From assembly GCA_036272915.1 (NCBI GenBank), contig DATAXV010000001.1:1-32616 (forward strand): 32,616 bases of DNA. The letters are read 5' to 3'. Positions 1 to 7,697 of the stretch are shown piece after piece; positions within the stretch are counted from its first letter, which is position 1; every line of letters starts with the position of its first letter. The translations under genes and the position numbers were made by a program. This DNA is from DATAXV01 sp036272915 (GTDB lineage Bacteria; Chloroflexota; Dormibacteria; Dormibacterales; Dormibacteraceae). The notes below the pieces were generated by a model. That model searched no databases. It was not told the origin of the DNA and saw nothing but the letters and a program-made list of their open reading frames with translations.

Positions 1-146
1 GCATCAAGGGCTGGGTCCCGGTCGTGCCCCTCGAGGCCTGGGTGGGCGGGCTCGCCGCCGCCATCGTTATCGGGGCGGTGGCCGGCCTCCTCCCCGCCCT
101 CAGGGCGGCCCGGATGTCACCGACCGAGGCGCTTCGGACAATGTAG
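1..146 (+). CDS. ABC transporter permease, MacB/FtsX family (C-terminal end only)
   Basis: Partial gene entering from the left edge; reading starts at base 3 and ends at a TAG at 144-146. The 47 visible residues hold one hydrophobic helix (AAIVIGAVAGLLPALRAA) followed by the closing motif RAARMSPTEALRTM. The P-A-x-x-A-A-R-x-x-P-x-E-A-L-R ending is characteristic of FtsX/MacB permeases, which couple ATP hydrolysis to extrusion or to mechanical signalling across the cytoplasmic membrane. The substrate cannot be inferred because the rest of the gene and any ATPase lie outside the window. The family call rests on the C-terminal motif alone, which is distinctive. Confidence 0.8.
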   Translation, partial: IKGWVPVVPLEAWVGGLAAAIVIGAVAGLLPALRAARMSPTEALRTM

Positions 147-214
147 GGCGGGGCACGGCACCTGGGCGAACCGGCGCAACGCATCCTGGCCCGCGGCTCA
201 CCCTCCTCGTCACG

Positions 215-243
215 TTGACCTGGTGTGTAATCTCCCCTATCAC
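215..243 (+). promoter_or_regulatory. Candidate promoter for the helicase-associated gene
   Basis: TTGACC at 215-220 and TATCAC at 238-243 are separated by exactly 17 bases, a good sigma-70-type arrangement. Transcription would begin near 250 and leave an untranslated leader of about 180 bases before the GTG at 429. The rest of 147-428 shows no convincing gene. Confidence 0.4.
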
Positions 244-428
244 CACCACATGCGTCGACCGCCCTCCTGATCATGGCCGCGTTCGGTCGGACCAGGTGTG
301 GCTTTCAACGAATAGCTCTTCGGACTCACTCTCACTGGATTGCGCAGCTTGGCCGTCGGCACCTTCGACAGGTTCGAAAGCATCGCTCGGTCGTTCGAGA
401 GAACCTGGGTGGAGGAGGCTCCCCGGCC

Positions 429-2990
429 GTGAATCTCGCGGGACATGGAGGTAGCGACCTGACTTACGCCGAGTTGCTGGGCGGCCTGGACGACGACGAG
501 CTCCAGGTCGTACTGACCCGCCGGCCCGAGGCGGCCAGGCTCTGCGACGGCAGACCTGTCACCTGGACCACGCTGGCTGCCACTCTGGGTCATCCGGCGG
601 CGGTGGCTGGAGCAGTCTCGTCACTGAACCGCTTCCTTCGACAGGTTCTTGAGCTGGGCTGTGTGGTTGGCGGGTCACTGTCGCCGAGTCGGGCCGAGGC
701 GGAGGGGCTCGCGCCGCCGGTGCTGCTCGATGCGGAGCGGGAGCTGCGGCGATGGGGCCTCGCCTTTGCCGGAGATGGAGGGGGCCTGCTGGTTCCGGTC
801 GAGGTCAGAACAGCGCTCCGCAGTCCCGGTGGCCTGCGCAGCCCGCTCACCGCGCTCGCGCAGAACCTCACGGCGGATGAGCTGCGCCGGATCCTGGCCG
901 TCCACGGAGTGGCCCGCCGAGAACAGCCCAGGCGTAAGGCGGAGGTCATCGCGCTTCTCTCGAACCTGCTGGGGCGCTCGCGCGAGATTCGGGGACTGGT
1001 CGGTGCCGCGCCCGGCCCGGCGGGCGCGGCCCTCGCCGAGCTGCGGGCGGGGGGCGGAACGACCCTTGCACTGCACCACTCCAAGCACTGGCGCAGGGGT
1101 CAGGGTTGGGGCAGCTGGCAGTGGCGCGCCGAGGAGGACACACCGGCGGACTGGCTGCTGAGCCGAGGGTTGGTCCTGCCCACCGACCGCGGCTACTCGA
1201 CGCTCGAGGTTCCTGCCGAGGTGGAGCTGGCGCTCCGGGGGCGCCTGTTCCCGGAGTGGGAGCCGCAGCCGCCGCCGATCGCAGCCCGGCCGCTCAGCGA
1301 GGAACGGCACCCGGTCGAGCTGGTCAGCGAGGTGGGAGCGCTGCTGCAGGCCTGGGGGGAGGGAGTGCCCGCACTCTCCGCTGGGGGAGTACCGGTGCGC
1401 GAGCTGAGGCGCCTTGCCCGAGTCCTACAGACTGACGTGGAAGAGGCCCAGGCCCTTGTCGGCCTCGCCTCGGTCGCGGGGCTGCTGCAGGAGCGCGAGC
1501 TCGTCGCTGAGCGGCGGTCCCGCTCTCGTAGGAGTCCACGCGTGGTTCAGTCCAGACGTGCGGTGATCGAGCCCACCGACTACGGCCATCGCTGGTCGCT
1601 GATGCCCGAGCATGCCCGCTGGCTCGACCTGTACCGCGCCTGGATGACGAGCTTGCAGCTTTTCCTCGGCGATGCGGGAGGACAGGGGTGGCGCACGCTG
1701 TTCGAGGTGCTCGAGGAGCTTCCGGCCCGGACCGGCGCCCTGCCCGAGGACCTGGCCCGGCACCTGGCCTGGCGCAGCCCTTCCTGGTTTCGCAGCGCCG
1801 ATGCTCCGCTCGGTCTTGTACAGGAGGTGGCTTCTGGCCTGCGGCGGCTGGGGGCGGGGGGTGCGACTCCGTTGGTGGGACTCTCCGCCGCCGGCCGGCT
1901 CGCGCAGCGGCCCGACGTCGCTCTGGCCGAACTGGGAGCAGCGTTCCCGCCGACCGTGTCCGACTGCACCGTGACGACGGACCACCGGATCGTGGTCACC
2001 GGCATTCCCGACCCGTCGCTGGGTGCCCTGCTCTCTCGGGTGGCCGAGGTGGTCTCGGTTCAGCCCGCCCGCGTCTACCGGCTGACCGCCGTCTCTCTGG
2101 CTCGCGGTCTGGATGACGGCGTCACAGCCGCCGAGATCCTGGAGACGCTGTCCTCTCGCGGCCGCAGCGGCGTCCCTCCGAACGTGGTGTCATACATCGA
2201 GGACGTGGCTCGACGCCACGGGCGGCTGCGGGTGGGCACGGCCGCCGTCTATGTCGCCACGGACGACCCGGCCCTGCTCGCCGAGGTCGCGGAGGGTCGC
2301 CTCGGCCGCTCCTTGGGGGCGCGTCGAATCGCCCCGAACGTCCTCGTCCTTGACGAGGCGACCGCGGCCGAGGTGGTGGCGGCCATGCGCAAGGACGGGC
2401 TGATGCCGGTGATTGAGGGGGAGGCGCAGCCGGTGACCCCGAAGCTGCAGCCTCTCACCCCACGCCCCGCCCCCACTGCCCCGCGCGATGTGCCGGAATT
2501 GGGGACCGAGGAGGTGGCCTCGTTGGTGGCGACACTGCGAAGGGCGCCGTCCCGCGCCAGACCCATGCTCCCGGCGGAGGTCGCCCGCCTCGCCGCCGCT
2601 GCTTCCCGCCAGCGGTCGCCCGTGGAGGTGCTTGTCGAGAGCTCCGAGGGGAGCCGCTACCTGCACCTCCAGCACGTGTATCTGCAAGGGAGCCGCCTGG
2701 TCGGCATGGAGCCCGTCACCTTCACGCATTGCGAGGTCGACCTGTCCGAGGTCGTCTGGCTTGGGGAGACGCCGGACGCCCAGGCGGTCCTCCCCTTCAT
2801 GGCCGGCGGCGAGGGAGACGAGAAGGACTGGGACGATGACTCGGAGGACGATGAGGGTGAGGAGGGCGACAGCCGGAGCGGGCCGCCGCCACGGGAGCGA
2901 AGGGTGGTCGACCCCGATCGATTGGAGAGGAGGCGTCAGGCGCTGGCGCGTGCCCGTGGATTGCGGGAAGCGCTGAGGAAGGAACAGTGA
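429..2990 (+). CDS. Helicase-associated protein of the XPB/Ssl2 N-terminal type (Helicase_C_3)
   Basis: 853 residues from GTG 429, which follows GGAGGAGG by about ten bases; upstream in-frame starts lack a ribosome site and would add unstructured sequence. Residues about 505-670 match the Helicase_C_3 domain of XPB/Ssl2-like proteins, seen in the segment from TVSDCTV through the RVAEVVSVQPARVYRLTAVS stretch to VARRHGRLRVG. Residues about 728-787 resemble a small WYL-like beta domain, and about 794-814 is a strongly acidic tail (DWDDDSEDDEGEEGD). No Walker A or DEAD/DEAH motif is visible, so it is not itself a helicase. In actinobacteria such proteins accompany XPB-type helicases and are presumed to act in DNA repair or transcription. 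No XPB gene lies in this window, so its partner is elsewhere or absent. Confidence 0.75.
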   Translation: MNLAGHGGSDLTYAELLGGLDDDELQVVLTRRPEAARLCDGRPVTWTTLAATLGHPAAVAGAVSSLNRFLRQVLELGCVVGGSLSPSRAEAEGLAPPVLLDAERELRRWGLAFAGDGGGLLVPVEVRTALRSPGGLRSPLTALAQNLTADELRRILAVHGVARREQPRRKAEVIALLSNLLGRSREIRGLVGAAPGPAGAALAELRAGGGTTLALHHSKHWRRGQGWGSWQWRAEEDTPADWLLSRGLVLPTDRGYSTLEVPAEVELALRGRLFPEWEPQPPPIAARPLSEERHPVELVSEVGALLQAWGEGVPALSAGGVPVRELRRLARVLQTDVEEAQALVGLASVAGLLQERELVAERRSRSRRSPRVVQSRRAVIEPTDYGHRWSLMPEHARWLDLYRAWMTSLQLFLGDAGGQGWRTLFEVLEELPARTGALPEDLARHLAWRSPSWFRSADAPLGLVQEVASGLRRLGAGGATPLVGLSAAGRLAQRPDVALAELGAAFPPTVSDCTVTTDHRIVVTGIPDPSLGALLSRVAEVVSVQPARVYRLTAVSLARGLDDGVTAAEILETLSSRGRSGVPPNVVSYIEDVARRHGRLRVGTAAVYVATDDPALLAEVAEGRLGRSLGARRIAPNVLVLDEATAAEVVAAMRKDGLMPVIEGEAQPVTPKLQPLTPRPAPTAPRDVPELGTEEVASLVATLRRAPSRARPMLPAEVARLAAAASRQRSPVEVLVESSEGSRYLHLQHVYLQGSRLVGMEPVTFTHCEVDLSEVVWLGETPDAQAVLPFMAGGEGDEKDWDDDSEDDEGEEGDSRSGPPPRERRVVDPDRLERRRQALARARGLREALRKEQ

Positions 2991-3126
2991 GGTGGAAGTC
3001 CTCGGCCGAATCGATGCCGACCGAACGCATGGACTCCTCCTTCAGGACGTAGGCGTGGGGGCAGAGGCTCTGGGCCGTGCTGGTCGACCGGTCCTCGTGG
3101 GACGACACCCTTGCGGGCCACTGACC
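2991..3126 (-). other. Coding-like continuation of the small reverse ORF beyond an in-frame TGA
   Basis: Read on the minus strand, the frame of the 55-codon ORF at 3127-3294 continues after its TGA with almost only G or C in third positions down to about 2995. It encodes a stretch containing SLCPHAYVLKEESMRSVG. A GTG at 3108 could restart translation. Beyond about 2995 the bias fades where it meets the helicase-associated gene. I do not recognise the peptide. It may be the 3' half of a gene broken by a stop codon, or a second small gene. Confidence 0.3.
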
Positions 3127-3294
3127 TCATGAAGACCGTTCGCTGGCCGTCCCGCCGGGCCGCACGATCCGGCTCGAGACCGCGGCACCCGGTTTCCCGG
3201 TCTTCCGGAGGATCTGGCGGATCCTCTGCGTGTTGACGCCGGCGCCGGCCGTGAGGGTCAGCCGGGTCCCGGCGTGACGGACTTCCGTGGTCAT
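3127..3294 (-). CDS. Small protein of unknown function (55 aa), possibly the first half of a broken gene
   Basis: ATG at 3294 follows GGAGGG with six bases between, a good ribosome site, and third positions are strongly G/C-biased, so translation is plausible. The peptide has a basic helical segment (NTQRIRQILRKTGKP) and no membrane helix, signal peptide or cysteine motif. I do not recognise a family. It ends at TGA 3127-3129, after which the same frame keeps a coding-like composition for about 130 bases, so this may be the front part of a gene interrupted by a nonsense mutation. It lies 308 bases downstream of the methyltransferase gene on the same strand, with two operator-like palindromes between them. 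Confidence 0.4.
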   Translation of the reverse strand: MTTEVRHAGTRLTLTAGAGVNTQRIRQILRKTGKPGAAVSSRIVRPGGTASERSS

Positions 3295-3458
3295 CCCGGT
3301 CCCTCCAGCGCGGCGACCTCCTGCCCGAGGTGCGCGGGCGGCCGAAGCCGAGCTGAACGGCGGCCGGTGGGGAGGGGTCGGTCGATCCCTGCCGATTTGG
3401 GGAACAACCGTCCGACTTGGACTTGTTGCCGCCTCGGGCGAGACGTACGATCGATGTG

Positions 3459-3472
3459 GGAAAGCCCTTTCC
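3459..3472. repeat. Operator-like palindrome, copy 1
   Basis: GGAAAGCCCTTTCC is a perfect inverted repeat: six-base arms (GGAAAG and CTTTCC) around CC. A near-identical element starts 87 bases to the right. The spacing and dyad symmetry suggest paired binding sites for a dimeric regulator; no regulator is assigned. Confidence 0.45.
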
Positions 3473-3545
3473 ATCGCTCATCCGCCGGTGCGGCGCTCGG
3501 AGGGAATTGGGGAGATGAAGCTGGGAGGAAGGAGACTGTAGCGAG

Positions 3546-3559
3546 GGAAGGCGCTTTCC
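3546..3559. repeat. Operator-like palindrome, copy 2
   Basis: GGAAGGCGCTTTCC differs from the copy at 3459-3472 at only two of 14 positions and has a single mismatch between its arms. No T-run follows on either strand, so a simple intrinsic terminator is unlikely. Confidence 0.4.
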
Positions 3560-3602
3560 CCTCTTCTCGCCGCGGAAGCGTCGCGGTCGTCGCCCCAGTT
3601 GC

Positions 3603-4274
3603 CTACCCCGTTGGCGAGCGGTCGCCGTCGTTCCCATCCGGGTCGACGCGCCTGGCGATGCCGAGGATTCGCGGAGCAACCGGGGAGAGCATGGCGCCGG
3701 TGGGGAAGAGGAAGCTCCGGCAGGACTCGATCCGATAGCCGCCGCCCCGGATGGCGGCCAGCGTCCGCCGGTTGGTGTGGCATCCGCCCATGAGTCGCGG
3801 CCAGATCAGGTCGAGGCCGTCCTGCACGCTGCCGCGCACGGCCCCCTCGGAGCGGACGTGCTCGAAGAAGCGGATCTCCCCACCCGGCCGGAGCACCCGG
3901 CGCAGCTCGGCCAGCGTGGTCTCGACGTGGGGGACCGAGCAGAGGACGCCGCAGACGACGGCGGCGTCGAACGTGCTGTCGGGGAAGGGCAGCGCCTCAC
4001 CCACGGCGGCGACGATGCGGATCGTGGTCGAGGTCCTGCCCGCTGCCTCCGCGGACCGCGAGCGGAGATAGGGCTCGGGCTCGACCGCGATGACCTCGTC
4101 GACGCCGTCCGGGTACTTGTCGAAGTTGAGGCCGGTGCCGGAGCCGATCTCGAGCGCGCGGCCGGTCAGGCCCTCGAGCATCGCACGGCGGTGGTCGGCC
4201 AGGCCCCGATCCTCGGCTCGTGAGCCGACACGCTCGAAGTAACGGGCGAACAGCGGATGCCGGCTGGGTGCCAC
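3603..4274 (-). CDS. Class I SAM-dependent methyltransferase, METTL7-like
   Basis: A 223-residue Rossmann methyltransferase from GTG 4274, chosen because GGGAGGAA lies six bases upstream; an upstream GTG at 4331 has no ribosome site. Motif I is LEIGSGTGLNFDKYP, the acidic end of strand 2 is AVEPEP, and motif IV is FDAAVVCGVLCSVP, followed by LRRVLRPGGEIRFFEHV. The CSV, FFEHV and LIWPRLMGGCHTNRRT segments closely resemble the METTL7 thiol/alkyl methyltransferase group and its bacterial relatives, more than UbiE. It transfers a methyl group from SAM to a small acceptor; the acceptor here is unknown. No signal peptide is present, so it should be cytoplasmic. It stands 149 bases downstream of the hexosaminidase stop on the same strand, but the functions do not obviously connect. 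Confidence 0.8.
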   Translation of the reverse strand: MAPSRHPLFARYFERVGSRAEDRGLADHRRAMLEGLTGRALEIGSGTGLNFDKYPDGVDEVIAVEPEPYLRSRSAEAAGRTSTTIRIVAAVGEALPFPDSTFDAAVVCGVLCSVPHVETTLAELRRVLRPGGEIRFFEHVRSEGAVRGSVQDGLDLIWPRLMGGCHTNRRTLAAIRGGGYRIESCRSFLFPTGAMLSPVAPRILGIARRVDPDGNDGDRSPTG

Positions 4275-4423
4275 GCGGCGTTCCTCCCTGATCTGGTGGC
4301 GGATGCCTGAGGCCATCATGACCGGATCCACGGCGCGCGGTCATCGAGCCGGCGCCGTAGCGCGGATGACCGATGGCCGATTCGGCGCCGGTGGCAAAGG
4401 GTGGGGGTCCCATGAACCCGCCG

Positions 4424-6769
4424 TCACCCCAGCGAGGTGCCGGCGACGGCCTCGACGGCCGCCACCCGGACGCTCCGGCCGCGACCCGTCCGGAAGGGCG
4501 CCCGTACGGCCACCTCATAGTCCCCGGGCGTGGCCGAGGCCGGGACCTGAACCTGCCAGCGCAGGGTGGCCGACCTGCCCGCCGCCACCCAGACGGCGGC
4601 CCGCCCCAGCGGACGTGCCGAGAGGGTCGACTCGTCGGTGGTGTTGGTCAGCGTCAGCTCGGGCGTGAACCTGGCCGGGGAGCGACCGTGGTTGACCAGC
4701 GTCACAGTGATAGAGGCCGACCCCCCGGCGGTGAGCGAGGTGGGCGGCTCCACCTCCACTCCCGGCACTCCCGGCGCCCCGGCGGGCCCGGTCAGGAACT
4801 GGATCTCCGACACGTCGAGAGGCTGGCCGGCGGCGCTGACCAAGCGCAGCCACCGGTAGTGGCCGGTGTCGGTCACCGTCAACTGGTGCCAGTCGTAGGT
4901 CGAGCGCCACCGCACCGGGGCCAGGTCGATGCAGCCGCTGGTCGGTCCCTGGGTGCAGCCCTGGAACTCGCCGCCGACCATGTCCAGGGATTCGGCCAGG
5001 CCACCCACCGCGTCGGAGTCCGGATCGGGGTCCTGGACCGGGACGTAGCGAATGCTCGACACCCGCGCGGCCTTCCCAGCCCCCAGGTCGATGCCGGCGT
5101 AGGCATCGTCGCCGCCGGACCGGTAGGACGTGGCCGGATCGCCATCGAAGGCCAGGGCGGGGCCGTGCTCGGCGCCGGCGGAGGGGCTCCCATAGGGGGT
5201 GCCGTGAAGCACCTGCTGGCCGGTGGGCACGTCGTCGGCGATTCCGGGCGGGGCGCCCACGTGATCGAGCACGTCCTCGAGGTCGAACACGCTGGCCAGC
5301 TTCGGCCCGCCCCAGGTACGGTCCGCCATCACCGCCCACGGCGTCCACGAGAACCACTCGTCATAGGCGAAGGGCTGCGGCGGCGGTCCCGCCCAGAGCG
5401 GGCTCTCGTAGCCGAGGAGATCGGGGTTGCCGGTGGCGGGCTGCCAGGAGTCGTACAGCTCGGTGTCCTCGGGCACCTCGGGGCCGCCCGGGGGGTCGCC
5501 CGGTGCCAGGTAGAGGAAGTAGTCGGAGGTGCCGTCCTGGGGCGCCGAGACCACCTTGTACCCACCGTAGTAGGACGGTGGGTTCGCGAACCAAGGCTCG
5601 ACGACGATCGAGCGGCTCGGCGTCACCGTGGCGTCGCCGATCACGTCCCACCAGTTCCAGATCTCCGCCTGGCGCCCGTGTGCCTGGAGGAAGCCGGCGA
5701 TGGTGTTCTGCCACGACGTGAAGACGTCCTCGGTGGTCGCGTAGCCGTGCGCAGCGGCGTAGTCGACCAGCTGCGGACAGTCCTGCTGCTGGCGGTAGGA
5801 GGCGTACTCGTCGCCGCCGATGTCGATGATGGGCGAATTCGGGAACATCTGCATCACCTCCGTGAGCAGGGTCTCCACGAACTGGGTGGCAGCCGGCTCG
5901 GTGATGTTCAGGTTGTCGCCGGGAATGTCGACCCCCCAGTACGTGGAGTCCTGGATCGAGGGGCAGGTCCAGCCCAGCGAGGGGTCAACAGCCGTCATCG
6001 GGGTTGCGTGCGCGGGCACGTCGATCTCGGGCAGCAGGGTCACGTGGTAGCGGCGCGCGTACTGGACGATGGCGGCGATGTCGGAGGTGCTGTAGTGCTC
6101 GGCGGCGGGCAGCTGTGGATAGGCCTGGCTCGGCAGCCGGTAGCCCTGGGTGTCGCTGAGGTGCAGGTGCACCTCGTCCAGCTTGTACCAGGCCGCCATC
6201 CGGATCTGCTCCTTCAGATAGGCCAGTGGCTGGAAGTGCCGGGAGAGGTCGAGCATGATCCCCCGCGTCCCCAACGAGGGCCAGTCGGAGCCGCTGCCAA
6301 GGGGGAGGGTCTCGGCGCCCGCCGACGCCTTCAGCATCTGCTCGACGCTCTGGGTGCCTTCGAAGAGCCCCTGCTCGTCCTCGCCCTCGATCCGGACCAT
6401 GCGGCCGATCCGGAGCTTGTAACCGGAGGCGGGCAGGCCCACGCTCCCGACCGAGAGCACGATGTCCCCGGAGCGTGCGGCCCGGGACGTGACCGGCAGC
6501 TCGAGCCCGCTGATGGCGCGGACATCGTCGCGGAAGGTCTCGGCGTCGGCGCTCTGCAGCTTCTTGGTGACCACGATGCGGTCGCCTGGACGCAGGGCGA
6601 GGGTTCCACCGGACGCGATCCACTGGCGCAGGGTGGGGACCACCGGGAGCGGTGAGGAAGGCTGCGGCGCCCCCGCCGCGCCGGCGGCGGCGGGGCCGGA
6701 GAGCAGGACCAGCTCGAGAGCGAGGGCGGCGGCCAGCTGGCCGAGGCGCCTTCGCAGGCCGGCTCTCAA
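4424..6769 (-). CDS. Secreted beta-N-acetylhexosaminidase, glycoside hydrolase family 20
   Basis: 781 residues. A basic n-region and hydrophobic core (LAAALALELVLLSG) form a signal peptide at 1-33. Residues about 42-145 resemble the GH20b domain. The GH20 barrel starts near GTRGIMLDLSRHF (168-179), with YKLDEVHLHLSDTQGYRLP (195-213) and the catalytic Asp-Glu pair D320-E321 in IDIGGDEY; the Asp orients the substrate acetamido group and the Glu is the acid/base. Residues about 525-660 look like a discoidin-type carbohydrate-binding module, and about 670-770 like a NEW3/NPCBM-associated beta domain. It should release terminal GlcNAc or GalNAc from chitin oligomers, peptidoglycan fragments or glycans outside the cell. 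The only in-frame start near the signal peptide is TTG 6769, without a clear ribosome site, so the start is less certain than the function. Confidence 0.88.
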   Translation of the reverse strand: MRAGLRRRLGQLAAALALELVLLSGPAAAGAAGAPQPSSPLPVVPTLRQWIASGGTLALRPGDRIVVTKKLQSADAETFRDDVRAISGLELPVTSRAARSGDIVLSVGSVGLPASGYKLRIGRMVRIEGEDEQGLFEGTQSVEQMLKASAGAETLPLGSGSDWPSLGTRGIMLDLSRHFQPLAYLKEQIRMAAWYKLDEVHLHLSDTQGYRLPSQAYPQLPAAEHYSTSDIAAIVQYARRYHVTLLPEIDVPAHATPMTAVDPSLGWTCPSIQDSTYWGVDIPGDNLNITEPAATQFVETLLTEVMQMFPNSPIIDIGGDEYASYRQQQDCPQLVDYAAAHGYATTEDVFTSWQNTIAGFLQAHGRQAEIWNWWDVIGDATVTPSRSIVVEPWFANPPSYYGGYKVVSAPQDGTSDYFLYLAPGDPPGGPEVPEDTELYDSWQPATGNPDLLGYESPLWAGPPPQPFAYDEWFSWTPWAVMADRTWGGPKLASVFDLEDVLDHVGAPPGIADDVPTGQQVLHGTPYGSPSAGAEHGPALAFDGDPATSYRSGGDDAYAGIDLGAGKAARVSSIRYVPVQDPDPDSDAVGGLAESLDMVGGEFQGCTQGPTSGCIDLAPVRWRSTYDWHQLTVTDTGHYRWLRLVSAAGQPLDVSEIQFLTGPAGAPGVPGVEVEPPTSLTAGGSASITVTLVNHGRSPARFTPELTLTNTTDESTLSARPLGRAAVWVAAGRSATLRWQVQVPASATPGDYEVAVRAPFRTGRGRSVRVAAVEAVAGTSLG

Positions 6770-6946
6770 TCCGGTCTCGCCGACGATGCCTTGCGGTGTC
6801 GGACCCCCGCCTTCGTCATAGGTGACGACGATAGCCGTTCCTCAGGATCTGGCCAGGCCCCGGGCGCGGGCATTACCCCAGCCACGGGCTCCGCTCGCCG
6901 GGCGGCGCCGAACCCGCCGCACCGACGGCGCCTCCGCGGATCCGGC

Positions 6947-7609
6947 TCAGTCCTGGTCGTACCGGGCGCAGAACTCGTCGGCGCTGAGGCCTCGGATGTC
7001 GTCGAGGGCCTCCCGCAACCGCTCGTGGGACCAGTCCCACCAGGCGACGCGCTGGAGGGCGGCGACCACCTGGGGGGCGAAGCGGAGGCGGTGGACCTTT
7101 GCCGGCACGCCGATGGCGATGGCGAATGGGGGCACGTCGCGGGAGACCACCGCGCCGGCGCCGATCACGGCTCCGTCGCCGATCGAGACCCCGGGCAGGA
7201 TGACGGCGCCGTGCCCGACCCAGACGTCGTTGCCCAGCGTCACCCAGGCCGCCCTCCTGCGGTCGAAGAAGCTGAGCTCGTCGCCGCCCAGGCCGTAGGC
7301 GCTGGAGCGGTAGGTGAAGTGGTTCATAGCCACCCGCTCCATGGGGTGGTTGCCGGGGTTGCACCGGACCTGGGCCGCGATCGAGCAGAAGCGGCCCAGG
7401 GTCGTGTAGATGAAGTCGGAGTCGTTGGAGATGTAGCTGTAGTCGCCGATCGAGCACTCGGCGACCCGGGTCCGGGCGCCGATCTCGCAGTAGGCGCCGA
7501 ACGTGGTCTCGCGGACTCGCGCGTCGCCGGCGATCAGGGGCTCGGCCCCGAGCCGCTTGCCACCGGTGTCGGGATCGGCGCCGGGAGAGGTCACCGGACC
7601 AGTCTGCAT
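6947..7609 (-). CDS. Phosphonate-locus hexapeptide-repeat acyltransferase
   Basis: 220 residues from ATG 7609; no ribosome site is seen, and a longer frame back to 7756 would overlap the MFS gene with low-complexity sequence. The protein is a left-handed beta-helix acyltransferase: hexapeptide turns run through RVRETTFGAYCEIGARTRV, YIYTTLGRFCSIA-like turns and VTLGNDVWVGHGAVILPGVS, with the xenobiotic-acetyltransferase loop NPGNHPMERV. The tail WWDWSHERLREALDDIRGL fits the hexapeptide family that travels with phn operons (TIGR03308 type). Members are presumed to acetylate an aminoalkylphosphonate or pathway intermediate with acetyl-CoA; the substrate is not established. It lies 88 bases after the MFS gene, separated by a strong hairpin, and belongs to the leftward arm of the C-P lyase locus. 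Confidence 0.8.
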   Translation of the reverse strand: MQTGPVTSPGADPDTGGKRLGAEPLIAGDARVRETTFGAYCEIGARTRVAECSIGDYSYISNDSDFIYTTLGRFCSIAAQVRCNPGNHPMERVAMNHFTYRSSAYGLGGDELSFFDRRRAAWVTLGNDVWVGHGAVILPGVSIGDGAVIGAGAVVSRDVPPFAIAIGVPAKVHRLRFAPQVVAALQRVAWWDWSHERLREALDDIRGLSADEFCARYDQD

Positions 7610-7648
7610 GGAAGGGAGGCGACGGCGATCCGGCCCCGGCAGCGGTGT

Positions 7649-7677
7649 CGCCGGCACCGCCCTGGGCGGTGCCGGCG
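7649..7677 (-). terminator. Strong hairpin between MFS gene and acyltransferase
   Basis: A 13-base perfect stem (7649-7661 with 7665-7677) closes on the three-base loop CTG. It lies 20 bases beyond the MFS stop. No U-run follows, so it may attenuate, or protect the upstream mRNA end, rather than terminate fully. Confidence 0.55.
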
Positions 7678-7697
7678 GATGAGGTTCCGGGGTCCGA

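Larger units (their letters stand above)
3295..3602. other. Intergenic region with two related palindromes
   Basis: No credible gene is seen between the small reverse ORF and the methyltransferase stop. The open frames here have poor third-position bias. The notable content is a pair of related 14-base palindromes at 3459-3472 and 3546-3559, listed separately. Confidence 0.5.

Noticed and set aside
3127..3129. In-frame TGA as a selenocysteine codon
   Set aside because: No recognisable selenoprotein family and no evident downstream stem-loop; a nonsense mutation or two small ORFs is simpler.
4373..6655. 760-codon open frame opposite the hexosaminidase
   Set aside because: It is the antisense shadow of a clear GH20 gene with catalytic Asp-Glu pair. 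High GC content makes such long shadows common, and its sequence is low-complexity and rich in Gly, Arg and Val.
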